DNA of 64,000 nt, taken from assembly GCA_963978545.1 (NCBI GenBank), contig OZ021733.1:34329424-34393423 (forward strand). Direction: 5' to 3'. Both the position numbers and the translations under genes were made by a program. Source of the stretch: Linyphia triangularis (Eukaryota; Arthropoda; Arachnida; Araneae; Linyphiidae). Numbering within the stretch: the first letter of the stretch is position 1; the number at the start of each line of letters is the position of its first letter. Positions 12,470 through 23,845 of this stretch are shown here, piece after piece. The notes beneath the pieces were generated by a model. That model was not told where the DNA came from. It saw only the letters and a program-made list of their open reading frames with translations, and did not search any database.

Positions 12470-13700
12470 TATTAGACTACTCTCTAATATACTACTCTAA
12501 TATAATACTCTAAATATCATTAAACATCGATATGCCTGTCTAAATTTATATACCCTGGAATCCCAAAAACTCTGATGCAAACGAGCTTATGCAAAAAAGA
12601 ACTCTCTGTACCAAATACAAGGTCTTTCAAAAAAGAATATAAACCTTTGAAATGACATAATTGTGAAATAGTGTCTGACAGAAGAGATAAGTAGCATGTT
12701 GAATAGACTGGATATTAGAAACTCTAGAGGGTACCGTTTACCATACCTGTCAACAGCCTTTATTCTAACAAACTCTGCTCTACAGCCTACTCTAATATAC
12801 TACTCTAACTATCATTAAACATCGATTTTCCTATCTAAATTTATATACAGTGGAATGCCAGAAACTGATGCAAACGAGCTAATGCAAAAGAAAAAAAGAA
12901 GAAAAAAAAAAAAACTTTCTGTACCAAATATAAGGTCTTTCAAAAAAGAATCTAAGCCTTAGAAATGACATAACTGTGAAACAGTGTCTAACAGAAGAGA
13001 TAGGTAGTATGTTGAATAGACTGGATATTAGAAACTCTAGAGGGCACAGTTTACCATAACTGTCAACAGCCTTTACTCTAACAAACTCAACTCTACAGCC
13101 TACTCTGATTTACTACTCTAAATTGCATTAAACACCGATATGCCTATCTAAATTTATATACACTGGAATGCCAAAGACCCTGATGCAAACGAGCTTATGC
13201 AAAAAAAAAAAAAAAAAAAAAAAAAAAATTCTGTACCAAATTAAGGTCTTTCAAAAAAGAATCTAAACCTCTTAAATTACATAATTGTGAAACAGTGTCT
13301 TACAGAAGAGATAAGTAGCATGTTGAATAAACTGGATATTAGAAACTCTAGAGGGTACCGTTTACCATACCTGTCAACAGCCTTTATTCTAACAAACTCT
13401 GCTCTACAGCCTACTCTAATATACTACTCTAAATATCATTAAACATCGATTTGCCTATCTAAATTTATATACACTGGAATGCCAGAAACTTTGATGCAAA
13501 CGAGCTTATGCGAAAAAAAAAAAAAAAACTTTCTGTTCTAAATATAATGTCTTTCAAAAAAGAATCTAAACCTTTGAAATGACATAACTGTGAAATAGTG
13601 TCTGACAGAAGAGATAAGCAGTATGTTGAATAGACTGGATATTAGAAACTCTAGAGGGCACCGTTTACCATACCTGTCAACAGCCTTTACTCTAACAAAA
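12470..13700. repeat. Tandem array, about 300-313-bp unit, 4 copies
   Basis: CCTRTCTAAATTTATATAC recurs at about 12534, 12829, 13142 and 13453. Each unit holds GATGCAAACGAGCTTATGC followed by a poly(A) run of variable length (6 to about 30). It then has GGTCTTTCAAAAAAGAAT, AGAAACTCTAGAGGG and CCTGTCAACAGCCTTTA. Copies are close to each other in sequence, so expansion was recent or homogenised. The internal poly(A) accounts for most length variation and hints that the ancestral unit included a retroposed 3' end. Confidence 0.9.
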
Positions 13701-14170
13701 TCTCTTCTAACCCTCCGCTATAAAGAATGTCATCGTTATTGTTCCCTTTTCTCTAACGCAGTAAATATCTGTCTCGCAACTCGTACCCGTTTGAATTCTT
13801 TAGGATGTCACTAAACTTACCTGATAAGTATCAGGCATGTAGAGCTATATATCTTAAGATCATTCATTTCATTACGACTATACACCTGACTTTTCGTGGT
13901 GAGGTTCTACACTGTGCATAATTACTAATGTTATTAACATTCCTCTGAAAAGTCTTATTTTTATTACATAAATTTACCAAGTGGTAATTAGCTCCACAAA
14001 TCCTATATGTTTTCAGAACTGAATTTCTGACGTTTCCTTGCGTTCAAGCCTTCATAAGTTAAGATACACTGAAGCCAAATTTTGTACTTTTACATTTGCT
14101 GCTAAAAAATAGATTTTTTAAAAAAATATTTTATAATAACTTCGATTTTGTTTGTGTGTGGCTAGTAGAT
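13701..14170. other. DNA downstream of the 300-bp array, no supported gene
   Basis: A 63-codon frame at 13623-13814 runs out of the last array unit. Its second half (13690-13805) is less AT-rich than the flanks, but I do not recognise it. Confidence 0.4.
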
Positions 14171-14570
14171 CTTCAGAGGGATAATTAACCAACTTGCCGT
14201 CATCCAATCGAGTTGAAACTTGACAGACAGGCTAGTAATCTAATTCATTCTTGCAAGCTTTGGGACTGTCCCTAAGACACCTCTTTTGCACACACTTTTA
14301 ATTTAGTTTTGAAAGACTAATTAGTCCATTTACCGTCATCCGATCAAACTGAAACTTGATAGATAGACTTGTTGTCGATGAGAATGTATTTTATCAAGTT
14401 TCGATGTCACAAAAGTTCGCTTTTACCATGTTTCTATTTCTGTTTCGAATGTCAAATGAACCTACTTGCACACTTGCAGTCATCTAATCAAGCTGAAATT
14501 TCACAGATAGACTAGCTGTCTATGACAATGCGTTCTATCAAGTTTTGGGAGCAAAAGCGAGTTAGTTCAT
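14171..14570 (-). repeat. Tandem array, about 143-bp unit, 3 copies (family R2)
   Basis: Units at about 14174, 14316 and 14461 each contain, on the plus strand, GTCATCYRATC, then GAAACTTGAYAGAYAG or a close variant, then a TTCTATCAAGTTT-like motif. Diverged relatives in the opposite orientation occur at about 29035-29200 and 52280-52410. R2 is therefore an interspersed, internally repeated family. Confidence 0.8.
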
Positions 14571-15126
14571 GGCACGAAATAAATGGTTTTCTTTGTAGTG
14601 GTAACACTTTGACAACTCGATGTCAGCTCAAAATCGCGTAAATATGTTGCAATAGCCCATAAAAGTTGACAATGTATATAAAGGATTTACATTAAAAAAA
14701 ATTAATGGGTACATTTTTATCATTGAAAGCTTGATTTTTACGCTATTAGATTTTAGGCCTTTTGTAGACAGAAAATGGCAACTTGCCATGGGTGAATAAG
14801 AAATTGTAAAAATAAGCATTTTGAAAAACTTGGAGACTTGGACCTTTAAAGTTAAATTGGCAAATGTGTCGTAATTTTTTACTCCTTTCTGCTTCGCCTA
14901 TAATATACCCAGATGTGCTGGAATAAAAATAGCCATGCTTTTGTTACATTATGTAACTTTTCACAACTGCATGTAAGTAATCGCGAAGTTTATCCGAAAT
15001 AGGAAATTCAATCAACTGATCAAAATTCCTACAGTTCTTTGCTATCTAAATATTATTCTAAAAAGGTGATCCTTACTCTTAAAGCAAATAAATAAAACTT
15101 TTCAATTCCCTTCTAACTTTCTATTT
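14571..15126. other. AT-rich DNA without recognisable feature
   Basis: No consensus AATAAA appears on the minus strand soon after the stop codon of the exon at 15127-15348. If that exon is real, its 3' end must lie further on or use a variant signal. Confidence 0.4.
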
Positions 15127-15348
15127 TTAAAACTCCGGATCAACCAGAAACACGTTTATTACGAGTTGTTTCACGCTCTCATTCGATTCTGATTTTCCAA
15201 TGACAAGGATTGGAAAACGTGATTCGCGTACTTTGAATCTAAGAGCCAACTTTAATTGTTCTCTTGTATTCTTCAAGCACGTCATGCCAGTAAAAGTTAG
15301 ATCGGCTGTTTCAAACAATTCAATGACACCAACTGCCTTCTTGAACTC
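15127..15348 (-). CDS. Candidate terminal coding exon, unrecognised protein
   Basis: The minus-strand frame runs without stop from GAG TTC AAG AAG at 15348 to TAA at 15127-15129, giving 73 codons. Residues include GVIELFETADLTFTGM early and RFPILVIGKSESNESVKQ later, a mixed composition unlike the Ile/Lys/Asn/Phe-rich chance frames around it. Directly upstream on the minus strand lie TACTAAT (a canonical branch-point match) and TATCCTGCACAG, a 3' splice site about 20 bases downstream. Together these suggest the last exon of a gene whose other exons lie at higher coordinates, possibly outside this window. I do not recognise the family. A processed or transposon-derived fragment is the main alternative. 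Confidence 0.45.
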   Translation of the reverse strand, partial: EFKKAVGVIELFETADLTFTGMTCLKNTREQLKLALRFKVRESRFPILVIGKSESNESVKQLVINVFLVDPEF

Positions 15349-16143
15349 CTGTGCAGGATATTTTCGATTAGTATAAGGTTCTAGTTAATCCTTTTTTAGG
15401 GGATATCCCCTACTAACCTTTTATGAAAAAGTCGGCAAGCGTTTTAGTATCCTAACATTTCTTTCTCTTGCTCTATTTTTTATTTTTTTTTATGTTTGGG
15501 AATTAAAAGAGTCTGAGAGTACCAACTCTGTCGATCAGGACTTGATTTTCCATGAGTTCATAAAGAAGGGAACTTGCAGTCCCCTACCTATTGGAGCCCT
15601 ATGATTAAGCCAAACTTCTATTATTTAAAACTATTTTAAAAATTAATAAATAGTTTCAGTATTGATAAATATTTATATTATCAATATTTCTACTATTTTA
15701 ATTAGCATGCATTATTTCTTGTACATTTTCTTGTAAATGCCTTCTTGAATTCCTGTTTAAGATATTTTCAATTAGTATAAGATTCTAGTTAATCCTTTTT
15801 AGGGGATATCCCCGACTATCCTTTTATGAAAAAGTCGGCAAGAGTTTTAGCATCCTAACTTTTCTTTCTCTTGCTCTATTTTTCTTTCTTTCTTTTCTTT
15901 TTCTATATTTTATTTTATGTTTGGGAATTAAAAGAGTCTGAAAGTATCAACTCTGTCAATCAGGACTTGTCTTTCCATGAGTTCATAAGGAAGGGAACTT
16001 GCAGTCCCTTACCTATTGGATCCCTAATGATTAAGCCAAACTTCTATTACATAAAACTGTTTTAAAAATTAATAAATAATAAATCTTTATATTATCAATA
16101 TTTCTACTATTTTAATTAGCATGCATTATTTCTTGTAAATTTT
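15335..16143. repeat. 404-bp direct tandem duplication
   Basis: Copies are about 15335-15738 and 15739-16143, starting with GCCTTCTTGAAYTCCTG and ending with AGCATGCATTATTTCTTGTA. Identity is high over the whole length. The junction lies inside the candidate exon at 15127-15348, so on the minus strand the copied unit carries the first few exon codons, the 3' splice site and 380-odd bases of intron. Confidence 0.9.
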
Positions 16144-16448
16144 ATGTAGCAAAATATGAACTGTTAATAATTATTATTGCTTATATCATGTGTCTTTCGA
16201 ATAAAATACTTGATTAAAACAACGCTTGCATTAGAATCAGGTTTGTAAGAGTAAACGTATATATTACTTTCGGGCTTTTGATTATTTTTTTTAGATCCAT
16301 CAATTGTGTTGTAGCAATAAATTTCAAACTTTCTAAGTCAATTCGTGTTCTCCATTGCTAACCTCCGCAGCTTTACGATTATTAATATCTAATTTTAGAC
16401 TTTCCCCATATCCATAATATACGGGAAAACAAAAACAAAAAAAAAATC
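16144..16448. other. AT-rich DNA without recognisable feature
   Basis: Nothing recognisable on either strand. Confidence 0.5.
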
Positions 16449-16997
16449 TCACTTCCAAAGATGATGATAGAACCTAGGCCGATTTCTTTTCACCAAGCAA
16501 ATTCCACAGGTGTCTGGTCGTTGCTCAGAACTCAGAACGTCGCTAACTAGGGGGTCGGCCGATCCACTCTGCGTGTGGTTGACTCCTGTTAGGATGCATA
16601 ACTCACTTATTGACACAAGTGTAAGTACACTTATTGACACAAGTGTACTTAGTACGACACAGCAGTAGCAAAGGATAACATATAAGCCTTTTACAAACCT
16701 TAATTTCTTGATAAACCACAGATCACAACCAGGAAGCAACGTCTTACAATAAAGAAAGCCCGCAAAAGACTGTTTACTTCCCTTCCTGTCCAATCCATTC
16801 CAACACCACCGTTTGAGATTGGAGGGGGGAAAGGAGAAGGGTTTGTTTACCCATCTCAAAGGGGACTGGTGAATGTTGAGTGCAGTTAGAGTGAGAGGCG
16901 ACTGCAATTTTTGGACCCCATCGAACATCATTCTGAATTTTTTATAGAAACTGGAGGAAAGTGAGTAGATTACGAATCCACTGGTCTGCCGTGGCAA
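16449..16997 (-). other. 182-codon open frame, unrecognised, within a less AT-rich patch
   Basis: This is one of the longest non-transposase frames in the window. Its N-terminal quarter (LPRQTSGFVIYSLS onwards) is encoded by the inverted-repeat arm and recurs on the plus strand near 17430-17530. The remainder is single copy, with a hydrophobic stretch (VILCYCCVVLSTLVSISVLT) partly made by a short duplication of ACTTGTGTCAATAAGTG at about 16612-16650. The hydrophobic segment could mimic a membrane helix. No homologue is recognised, and the frame may simply be open by chance in GC-richer DNA. Confidence 0.25.
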
Positions 16998-17545
16998 AAA
17001 TGGCCGAAACTAGTCAAAAATCGACTTTTAATAAGTTGAACTAAATCCAAATGCCAAATGCGCCATAACTTTCCAAATAATGAGCATTTTTTTATTTTTT
17101 TATTTGGTAACCCTCACTCTTTAATTTTCAATTAAGAAGGTTGCAGACGATTCGGATGTGTGGCTATGGCTCACTTGCATCTTTCACAAATGAGCCAAAT
17201 GGGCAATAAACATTACGTCACTGATGACGTAACTGATGTCACCAATTTGGCTTACTTTTAAAAGATGCAAGTTTTCCGAGTCAGAGATCAGAAATCGTTT
17301 GCACTTTTTCTCATTGAGAATCAAATTGCAGTGGGTTGCCGGACGAAAAAGTTTGTTCTCTTTTTGGCAAGTTGACATATTTGGCAATCGAATCAACTCA
17401 TTCCAAGTCGATTTTTGATCAGTTTCGGCTACTTTTGCCTCGGCAGACCAGTGGATTCGTAATCTACTCACTTTCCTTCAATTTCTATAAAAAATTCAGA
17501 ATGATGTTCGATGGGGTCCAAAAATTGCAGTTGTCTCTCGGACTA
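16895..17545. repeat. Large imperfect inverted repeat, arms about 320 bp
   Basis: The left arm (about 16895-17220) and right arm (about 17227-17545) are reverse complements with mismatches. Outer parts (GCAGACCAGTGGATTCGTAA, AGAATGATGTTCGATGGGG) are nearly identical and inner parts are more diverged. The centre is itself palindromic: TTACGTCACTGATGACGTAA at about 17214-17233. The structure suits a foldback-type element or a palindromic duplication. Element ends and a TSD could not be fixed. Confidence 0.85.
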
Positions 17546-19777
17546 GTAGGTCTGTCTGAAATTACATTTGACTTGCCAGTTTATCCAGTGGTGATCAACC
17601 TTTTGTCGCTGTGTGTGTGTCCATGCTCAGTTACTGCTAAGTTAATGAAACAAAATTATTTATTTTGAGTTATTATGTATTTCATGTGTATTTCTTAAAG
17701 ATGTCTTTCATTACTTGAAAAGGTTACTAAGCTCCCTTCAGTTAAATCGATCTTCAAAATCAAAACTGCTTAACCGAATGTCTGTTTGTACTAATAGTAG
17801 AACTGTTAAAGATGTTAGAAATTATGTGATTTAGAATTTTTAATAAATCTTTATCAGCCTTTCCTAGATAGGTTTAGAACTTTCTTTCATTACTTGATGG
17901 TAAGAAATTCTTTTTGTTTAATTTTGGTATCACAAACTGAGCTTTTTGAAGTCATTAAGAACACTAAATTGCCATTTTTTAAAAGCATCTAATGGCAAAT
18001 TATATTTGATGTTAATTTTATAAAGGCAGTTGTTGGTAATTTTTTTTTTTTAATTATTTTGAACAGACGATAGACTATATCCCTGCTCTAATATATATTT
18101 TGTAGCTAGTTCCATGAGAATTTTGAGATAATTATCATTTACAATATCTAAATTTCCAGTGATAACATCAGCAGTATTTGTTTCAAAGAATTCCTTATAA
18201 ATTTCGCTTTTGCAGTGACATAAGTCAATATCAGGTTTTGAAGAGGGGTTTTTGGAAAAATTATTGTAATTGAGATGGCCAAAGGTTTATTGTATTTGAA
18301 AGCCTTGATTATAGTGATGTATTGTATAGGAAAACAGAAATTGTGTCTTTTGAAAATTTCTGAAAAATTAAAATTGTTGTAAGATGTATTAAGATAATTA
18401 ATGATAGAATACCACCAATTATACCATACAATATTAGAGTATTGCAGAAGGGAGTGGGACAAAATACGCTTATTATATATTGAAAAACTATGGACAGTTT
18501 TTAAAAGAAATAGTTTAGATTTATAAAAATGTTTTAAATGAAATTTATTCAAATTCGTTTAATACTCGAGCTGAATGGTTTTAGAAAAATTATTATTCAC
18601 TTCATGCTAATGGTCATCATGGACTATCATCACTAATTTTCTTGTTGCGAGCTGATTAAATTAGCCAAGTTCAAATCCTGATGTTGCCAAAAAACTAACA
18701 ATATTTACATGAGAATTGTAATTAATAAAAACTAAATGAACATTGAATTCAGCGAGGTTGGTAATAAAATAGTAGCAAAAAAGTCGTTTAAAAAAAAAAA
18801 AAAAAAAAAAAAAACCTTCAGTAGCAGTAAAAACACAAATAACAAACACCAACACTATCCACATACCATTTCAACATTTTGAAAATAAATGTAACGACAA
18901 GATAATTATAACAAATGTTAATTTTTTTTAAATTTACACTAAAATACATAATTTAATACTGTGACACACACAGAGAACATTTTAGATGATAGTAAAATTA
19001 ACATTTTAACTGAAAGCACTTTCTTTTTTATTTAAAGATGTTAAAATTTATAATTTTCTGTGCAAACATGAGTTCATTATCTAAATTTTAAGCCATAAAA
19101 ATACAGCTTATTATTTTAAAATAAAGCTTTGTTTGTATTAAAAACGTTATAGACAATATATTAACCCTTGTGTTGCCTTGTGTAATATGATAAAAGATAA
19201 GTCAAACATCATTTTCTGTTGCGTATTTTTTAATGATTACCAAATTGCTTTCTCTAGCGTTTATATAATTAAAATATCAATTGCTATTGTTTCATTTCAT
19301 AAATTGCTTTAATGATTATCCCTACAGTTTCTGAATGGAACATATTTTGAAATATAATCATCATGTTATTTCTTATTATCATTAAAATTAATTTATTAAT
19401 ATTTCTTGTTGATATGTGTCATAATATATATATTTTCTCTCATCTATTAATCAAATAAATATAAATCAGTTTTATTTCTTACCTAATAAGGTTTTAATTA
19501 GTCCAAAATTATATCTACAAGGGTTTTCAATATGTGTCATGTAAAAATATAGATACTAATACTACACTTATTTCTTTAAAGGTGAATGCTATGCTTATTT
19601 TCTTATACAACACCTATTGACTAATGAGGAATTACTTCCTTTAATGTAAGAGTTTTCCCTCCATTGAATTGTGTAAATATTTCCTGCTATTAATCTACAG
19701 GAAGAGATTGTTATTCTGGCATTATACTTGTGGTGGTCGGGTTTACAAATAACAGTTACAACTCCTAGACACCAGAG
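17546..19777. other. AT-rich DNA; A25 run at 18790-18814
   Basis: No element is recognised. The 134-codon open frame at 18148-18552 is listed separately. A 25-base A run lies at 18790-18814. Confidence 0.4.
18148..18552 (-). other. 134-codon open frame, unrecognised
   Basis: The product is rich in Ile, Asn, Lys, Tyr and Phe, as expected from AT-rich DNA, but the frame is unusually long for this base composition. I see no domain, signal sequence, membrane pattern or splice framework. It could be a decayed gene, or a chance frame kept open because stop codons are rare in this phase. Confidence 0.15.
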
Positions 19778-19852
19778 CTCACTTTTGTCTAGGGGATAAA
19801 GTATCTGGCTGGGAAACTAAAGGTCGCATGATCCCAGCGACAGCAAGAAAAA
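19778..19852 (+). mobile_element. tRNA-like segment, probable diverged SINE head
   Basis: GTCTAGGGGATAAAGTATCT resembles a tRNA D-arm/A box. GGCTGGGAAACTAAAGG looks like an anticodon arm, and GGTCGCATGATCCCAG like a decayed B box, at tRNA spacing. Acceptor-stem pairing is poor, so this is not a functional tRNA. No second copy or TSD was found. Confidence 0.4.
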
Positions 19853-20416
19853 GCTCATACGCTTTAGTTATCCCTTATTTAATCTAATCTGACATTCTAA
19901 TTATCTGTGAAAACAGAGGAACTTGATATATCCCCAGTTTTATGTTTCTGAATTTCAGAAGACTTGCAATTACATATAAAGAAGATTGGGATAATTTCTC
20001 GTACCAAACATTTGAACAAATTAGAGTTACCAACACAAAACAACACTAAAGGCTATGATAAAATGATATGCTTTTTATAAGTACATAAATTCCAAATAAA
20101 ACTTCAAATCTATCATATCTAAAAATATAAACATCTTCATAAAATATTTAAATCAAAAATTGTTTCAAAGGTTTAAGTAAAAGTTAAACTTAAAAAAGTT
20201 TCACTTAAAAAATTACTAGTATTTTGTAATTAATTTTGTGGCATCTATATAACAATATTCTGTCAATCTTAGTTTTCTTGGAGTGATCAATAAACACGGT
20301 TTGAATAATTTCGAACAACTTAAAGTTATTTCTAACAAGTTCCAAAGTTAATTTTGAAATCTAGTTTCATAACAGATCCATTCATTGAATATCATATTAC
20401 TGTGATCAATATTCAC
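19853..20416. other. AT-rich DNA without recognisable feature
   Basis: Nothing recognisable. Confidence 0.5.
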
Positions 20417-20457
20417 GATCATAACAATATTATATTAAATATAATATTGTTATGATC
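20417..20457. repeat. Perfect 41-bp palindrome
   Basis: Arms of 20 bp (GATCATAACAATATTATATT and its exact reverse complement) are separated by one A. There is no mismatch, which is notable because AT-rich palindromes decay quickly. It may be a recent event or an element centre. Confidence 0.95.
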
Positions 20458-20892
20458 ACTAGTAAACAATTGCACGGTAATCTATGATTACTTTGCTTTA
20501 AAAATTGGTGCTTAGAATTTAAAATTATTTTTTTTACATATATTATTCGAATACACATTTTTTAGCATCTAAGTTTCTTAAAGTATATAAAAAAAATTCC
20601 ACAAAAATTATTTTTTACTCAACTGCTGGTAGGAAATACTTTAAATCTTTATTGATATTATAATATTTCGACCACTTTAAGCAAATATAATTAAGTGGAA
20701 AATAATTGAAGGGCAAAATAGATGAACGGGGTATGTGAAATTTGTTAAAGATCTGAATTTTCATAATGAATGAAAAAGTGCTTTTTAGGCCAAATTTTGA
20801 CACTTATCCTTCATCCATAAAGTGCTTAGTGATATATATTTTGATCAATGAAAAAGACAAGTTACAATTAAAAGAATACAAAAGTTAATAGT
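20458..20892. other. AT-rich DNA without recognisable feature
   Basis: Nothing recognisable. Confidence 0.5.
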
Positions 20893-20906
20893 CTAAGAGG
20901 GAATAT

Positions 20907-21086
20907 ACCGACCAAACTGTATAGTGGTTTGTGTGCTAGCTTCTAGACCGCGAGGTTGCGGGTTCGAGTCCCGTGTAAGGCATGGGTGTTTGTAAATGTA
21001 TGTTGGCTTGTCAAATGACGAATGTTTCGGCTCATTATAGCCCCCGTGTTGCTGACGGTGCCAGAAAATCTGAAAACAATCAACAA
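20907..21086 (+). mobile_element. Full-length tRNA-derived SINE (family 1)
   Basis: It starts at ACCGACCAAACTGTATAGTGG, with A box TATAGTGGTTTGTGTGCTAG and B box GGTTCGAGTCCC. The body is shared with the copies at 6828 and 26006 (ATGACGAATGTTTCGGC, GTGTTGCTGACGGTGCCAG) and the tail is CAATCAACAA. A perfect 14-bp TSD, CTAAGAGGGAATAT, lies at 20893-20906 and 21087-21100. Open frames crossing it are by-products. Confidence 0.95.
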
Positions 21087-21100
21087 CTAAGAGGGAATAT

Positions 21101-23360
21101 CTCAAAAACTAGTTTGTGTTGCTTTCCTCCTTCGTCCACTTACTTCTTCAATTCTAAAACCTTACATTTAAGTATATTCCTCAAGTTATTGTATAATTGG
21201 AAAAATAGTTAATAATTTCTTATATAATATTAATTTATAAGATAATATTTTTTGCAATAGCATTTTAGTACCATTCTATGACACATTTTTATTTGTTGTT
21301 GTTGGTTATGCTATAAGTAAAACATAAGAGAATAGAAGCTTTATAATTTAATGTCATCTTATTTGAATTTAAAAAACTTAACCGAATATTAATATCAAAA
21401 AACATTTCTAGATTTTAATTAAAATATATATTATTCTTATTTCTTAGAGATATTGTTTTTCTTTAATCCATGGAAACTTTCAAATTAGTCACTGGAATAA
21501 AATGCATTTATTCAATACCTCGTTGAAAACATGAATACTTAATAAAGGATCTTCTATGACAAAAGATATATTAAAAGTTTATTTTTGATAAGAAGATTGA
21601 AAACTGAGATTTCGGTGATGGTAAAAAGATTAAAATTTTGAAAGATCCAACAAAACATAACATTCAAAAACATATGTTAAACCTTATTTTTGTACGTAAG
21701 TAAAGGAGTGCAAGAAGTAAGACTTTCCGTCTAAGCTCATCGCATTTTATTTTGTTTTAAATTGAAATTAAAATTTCGAGAGAAGAAGAAAAAAAGTGAA
21801 GTTTCTTTAAAAACTACGTAGAAAAGATAACTGTACATTCAATAAAATAAATTAATTTCTTTAGAATTGAAGCTTTAGAAAGGATTTGGCTTCTTTTCGA
21901 ATTTATCTATAATTTAGTTCATATTTCTTTAAAAAATTTCTTATAACTATAACTATATAAAATGAAAAGTTCTATTGAAGTCTGAACTAACAAAATATTA
22001 TTCTTAGAATTAGGAATTTTGGAATTTAAATAAAATTCCAGTCTAAATAACATAAAACATTGGTTATTTATAATTAAATATGTTTTTTTTTAATGTTTAT
22101 TTTTAAAAAAGATGGAAGTATCGCAATTATTTGCTAGTCCAGAAAGGAAGTTTATTACTTTTGTGCATAAATACGATTAAATAAAAATAATAATAATGCT
22201 AAAGAGGAAACAAATAAATTCCGCTTCAGTTATTTATTAAAAAAAATAAAGATTGATTATGACCCAAAACTAAACTGAAATAGAAAAAAATGAAAATATT
22301 AAAAATAAGACTCAATAAACAAAAGAACCAAATTGGAAATCGTAACAGAAATAAATGCATAAAAATCGTGTTCTTTCAACTTCTTATCGCAAAATCTTTA
22401 CCCTGCCATAAAAAAGTACGATGGCGTTTTGCTGCGTTTAAAGATCCAAATTATTTGTATTGGTCAATTTACAAGTCTCCTTATCAGATACGGGGAACCT
22501 TGAGATTTTATCTTTAAGAATGGACTCACAAATGGCTAATTCGGCATTTGCTTTTTGTGTTATCGATAATCTAGACCCTTTCAGCAATTTAGCAAAGTCG
22601 TTTCAATGAAATGATTCAATAAAAACACTATAACACCGATAGTCATTGGTTCTTACTTGTAATATTAGCTTCCAAGATATAGTTTGAACTTAAGAAATTA
22701 GATATTCAGCAACTTCAAATTAAGTGCTTTATAAATCATCAGATACTACCATTAAAAATGAAATGTAGTTATAATAATTAATTATATAACTAGCCTTATT
22801 ATTGTTACAGAAATACGCCTGCTTTTATAAGAGATTAAAATTTAAATTTTGTTATTTCTGGAAACATGCGCCTAGAGTATGGACTATAAATATAATTTGT
22901 GTAGTTTATAAAAAGCTAATTATTAACATTATTCTATAAAATATACAATAGTATATATATATATATATCATATAATTAATTGTTAGTAAGTTAAAATGGA
23001 CATATGGTCGATGTAAAAGTGATTTTTATGATAGATTTCAATTGCTTTATTGCATTTTTAAATTGAGGATTTCCTTATGTGTAGCACCATACCAGATTCC
23101 ATTCTTAGATCTCTTACAGTACTATACTATCTAGAGATAAGTTCATGAAAAGGTTCTGCCAATCAGTCTGAGATTAAACTACCCAGACAAAACTACAAAT
23201 GATACATACAAGTGATATATGTCAAATGAAAGGTATCTCCGATGCCAGTTTCCATACATACAAATGTTTATTTGGAAATTATGACCAGAAATACCATTTG
23301 TGACTAATGGAAGAATGCTTCCTCAGCAACTTTTTACGATATTTAATTCTAAGCTTCAAA
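21101..23360. other. AT-rich single-copy DNA, no supported gene
   Basis: Only short chance frames. A short (TA)n lies at about 22951-22970. Confidence 0.5.
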
Positions 23361-23845
23361 GTGGGGTATCGAATTAGAACTTAGATAATCGGGGACATTT
23401 TTTCTCGCCAAGTTTGCCACCAAACTTAGCAACTTAATATTTTTGTTTATTAAAAAAAAACTTTAAACTGTTGTTATCACATGTCGCCGATCTTAACATG
23501 AAAATATTTCAGTCAATAAATTTCGCCAATCTTAACAAGAAAATATTTCAGTCAATAAATGTCGCCAAATTTTGCATGACTGATTTCCATTCCTGTTGTG
23601 TAGAAACACAAATATTTTTAAAAGCAGCCTCTTAGTGGCAGTTTGTTTTACTATCCTACTAGCTAAATTTAGCTCTTTTAGAGATTTAGATCTTAAAGGA
23701 TTAATTTGGACAAATTTCTAGGTGTCCATACTAATATTATTCTTTGCTGGTATTCTTAGTTGTGATTTAGTTGTTAAAGGTTTAATTTGGACAACATTTT
23801 AGGTGTTCATACTAATACTATTATTTGTTGGCATTCTCAGTTGAT
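23361..23845. repeat. Cluster of small repeats: dispersed motif, 39-bp and 81-bp tandem duplications
   Basis: The stretch from ATTAGAACTTAGATAATC to CACCAAACTTAG (23370-23430) recurs diverged at about 38098-38158. A 39-bp unit starting TGTCGCC and ending CAGTCAATAAA occurs twice, at 23482 and 23521, with a partial third copy at 23560. An 81-bp unit (TTTGGACAA...AGGTGTYCATACTAATA) is duplicated over 23680-23845. Confidence 0.7.

Noticed and set aside
23482..23565. CRISPR-like repeats
   Set aside because: Two contiguous 39-bp units without spacers.
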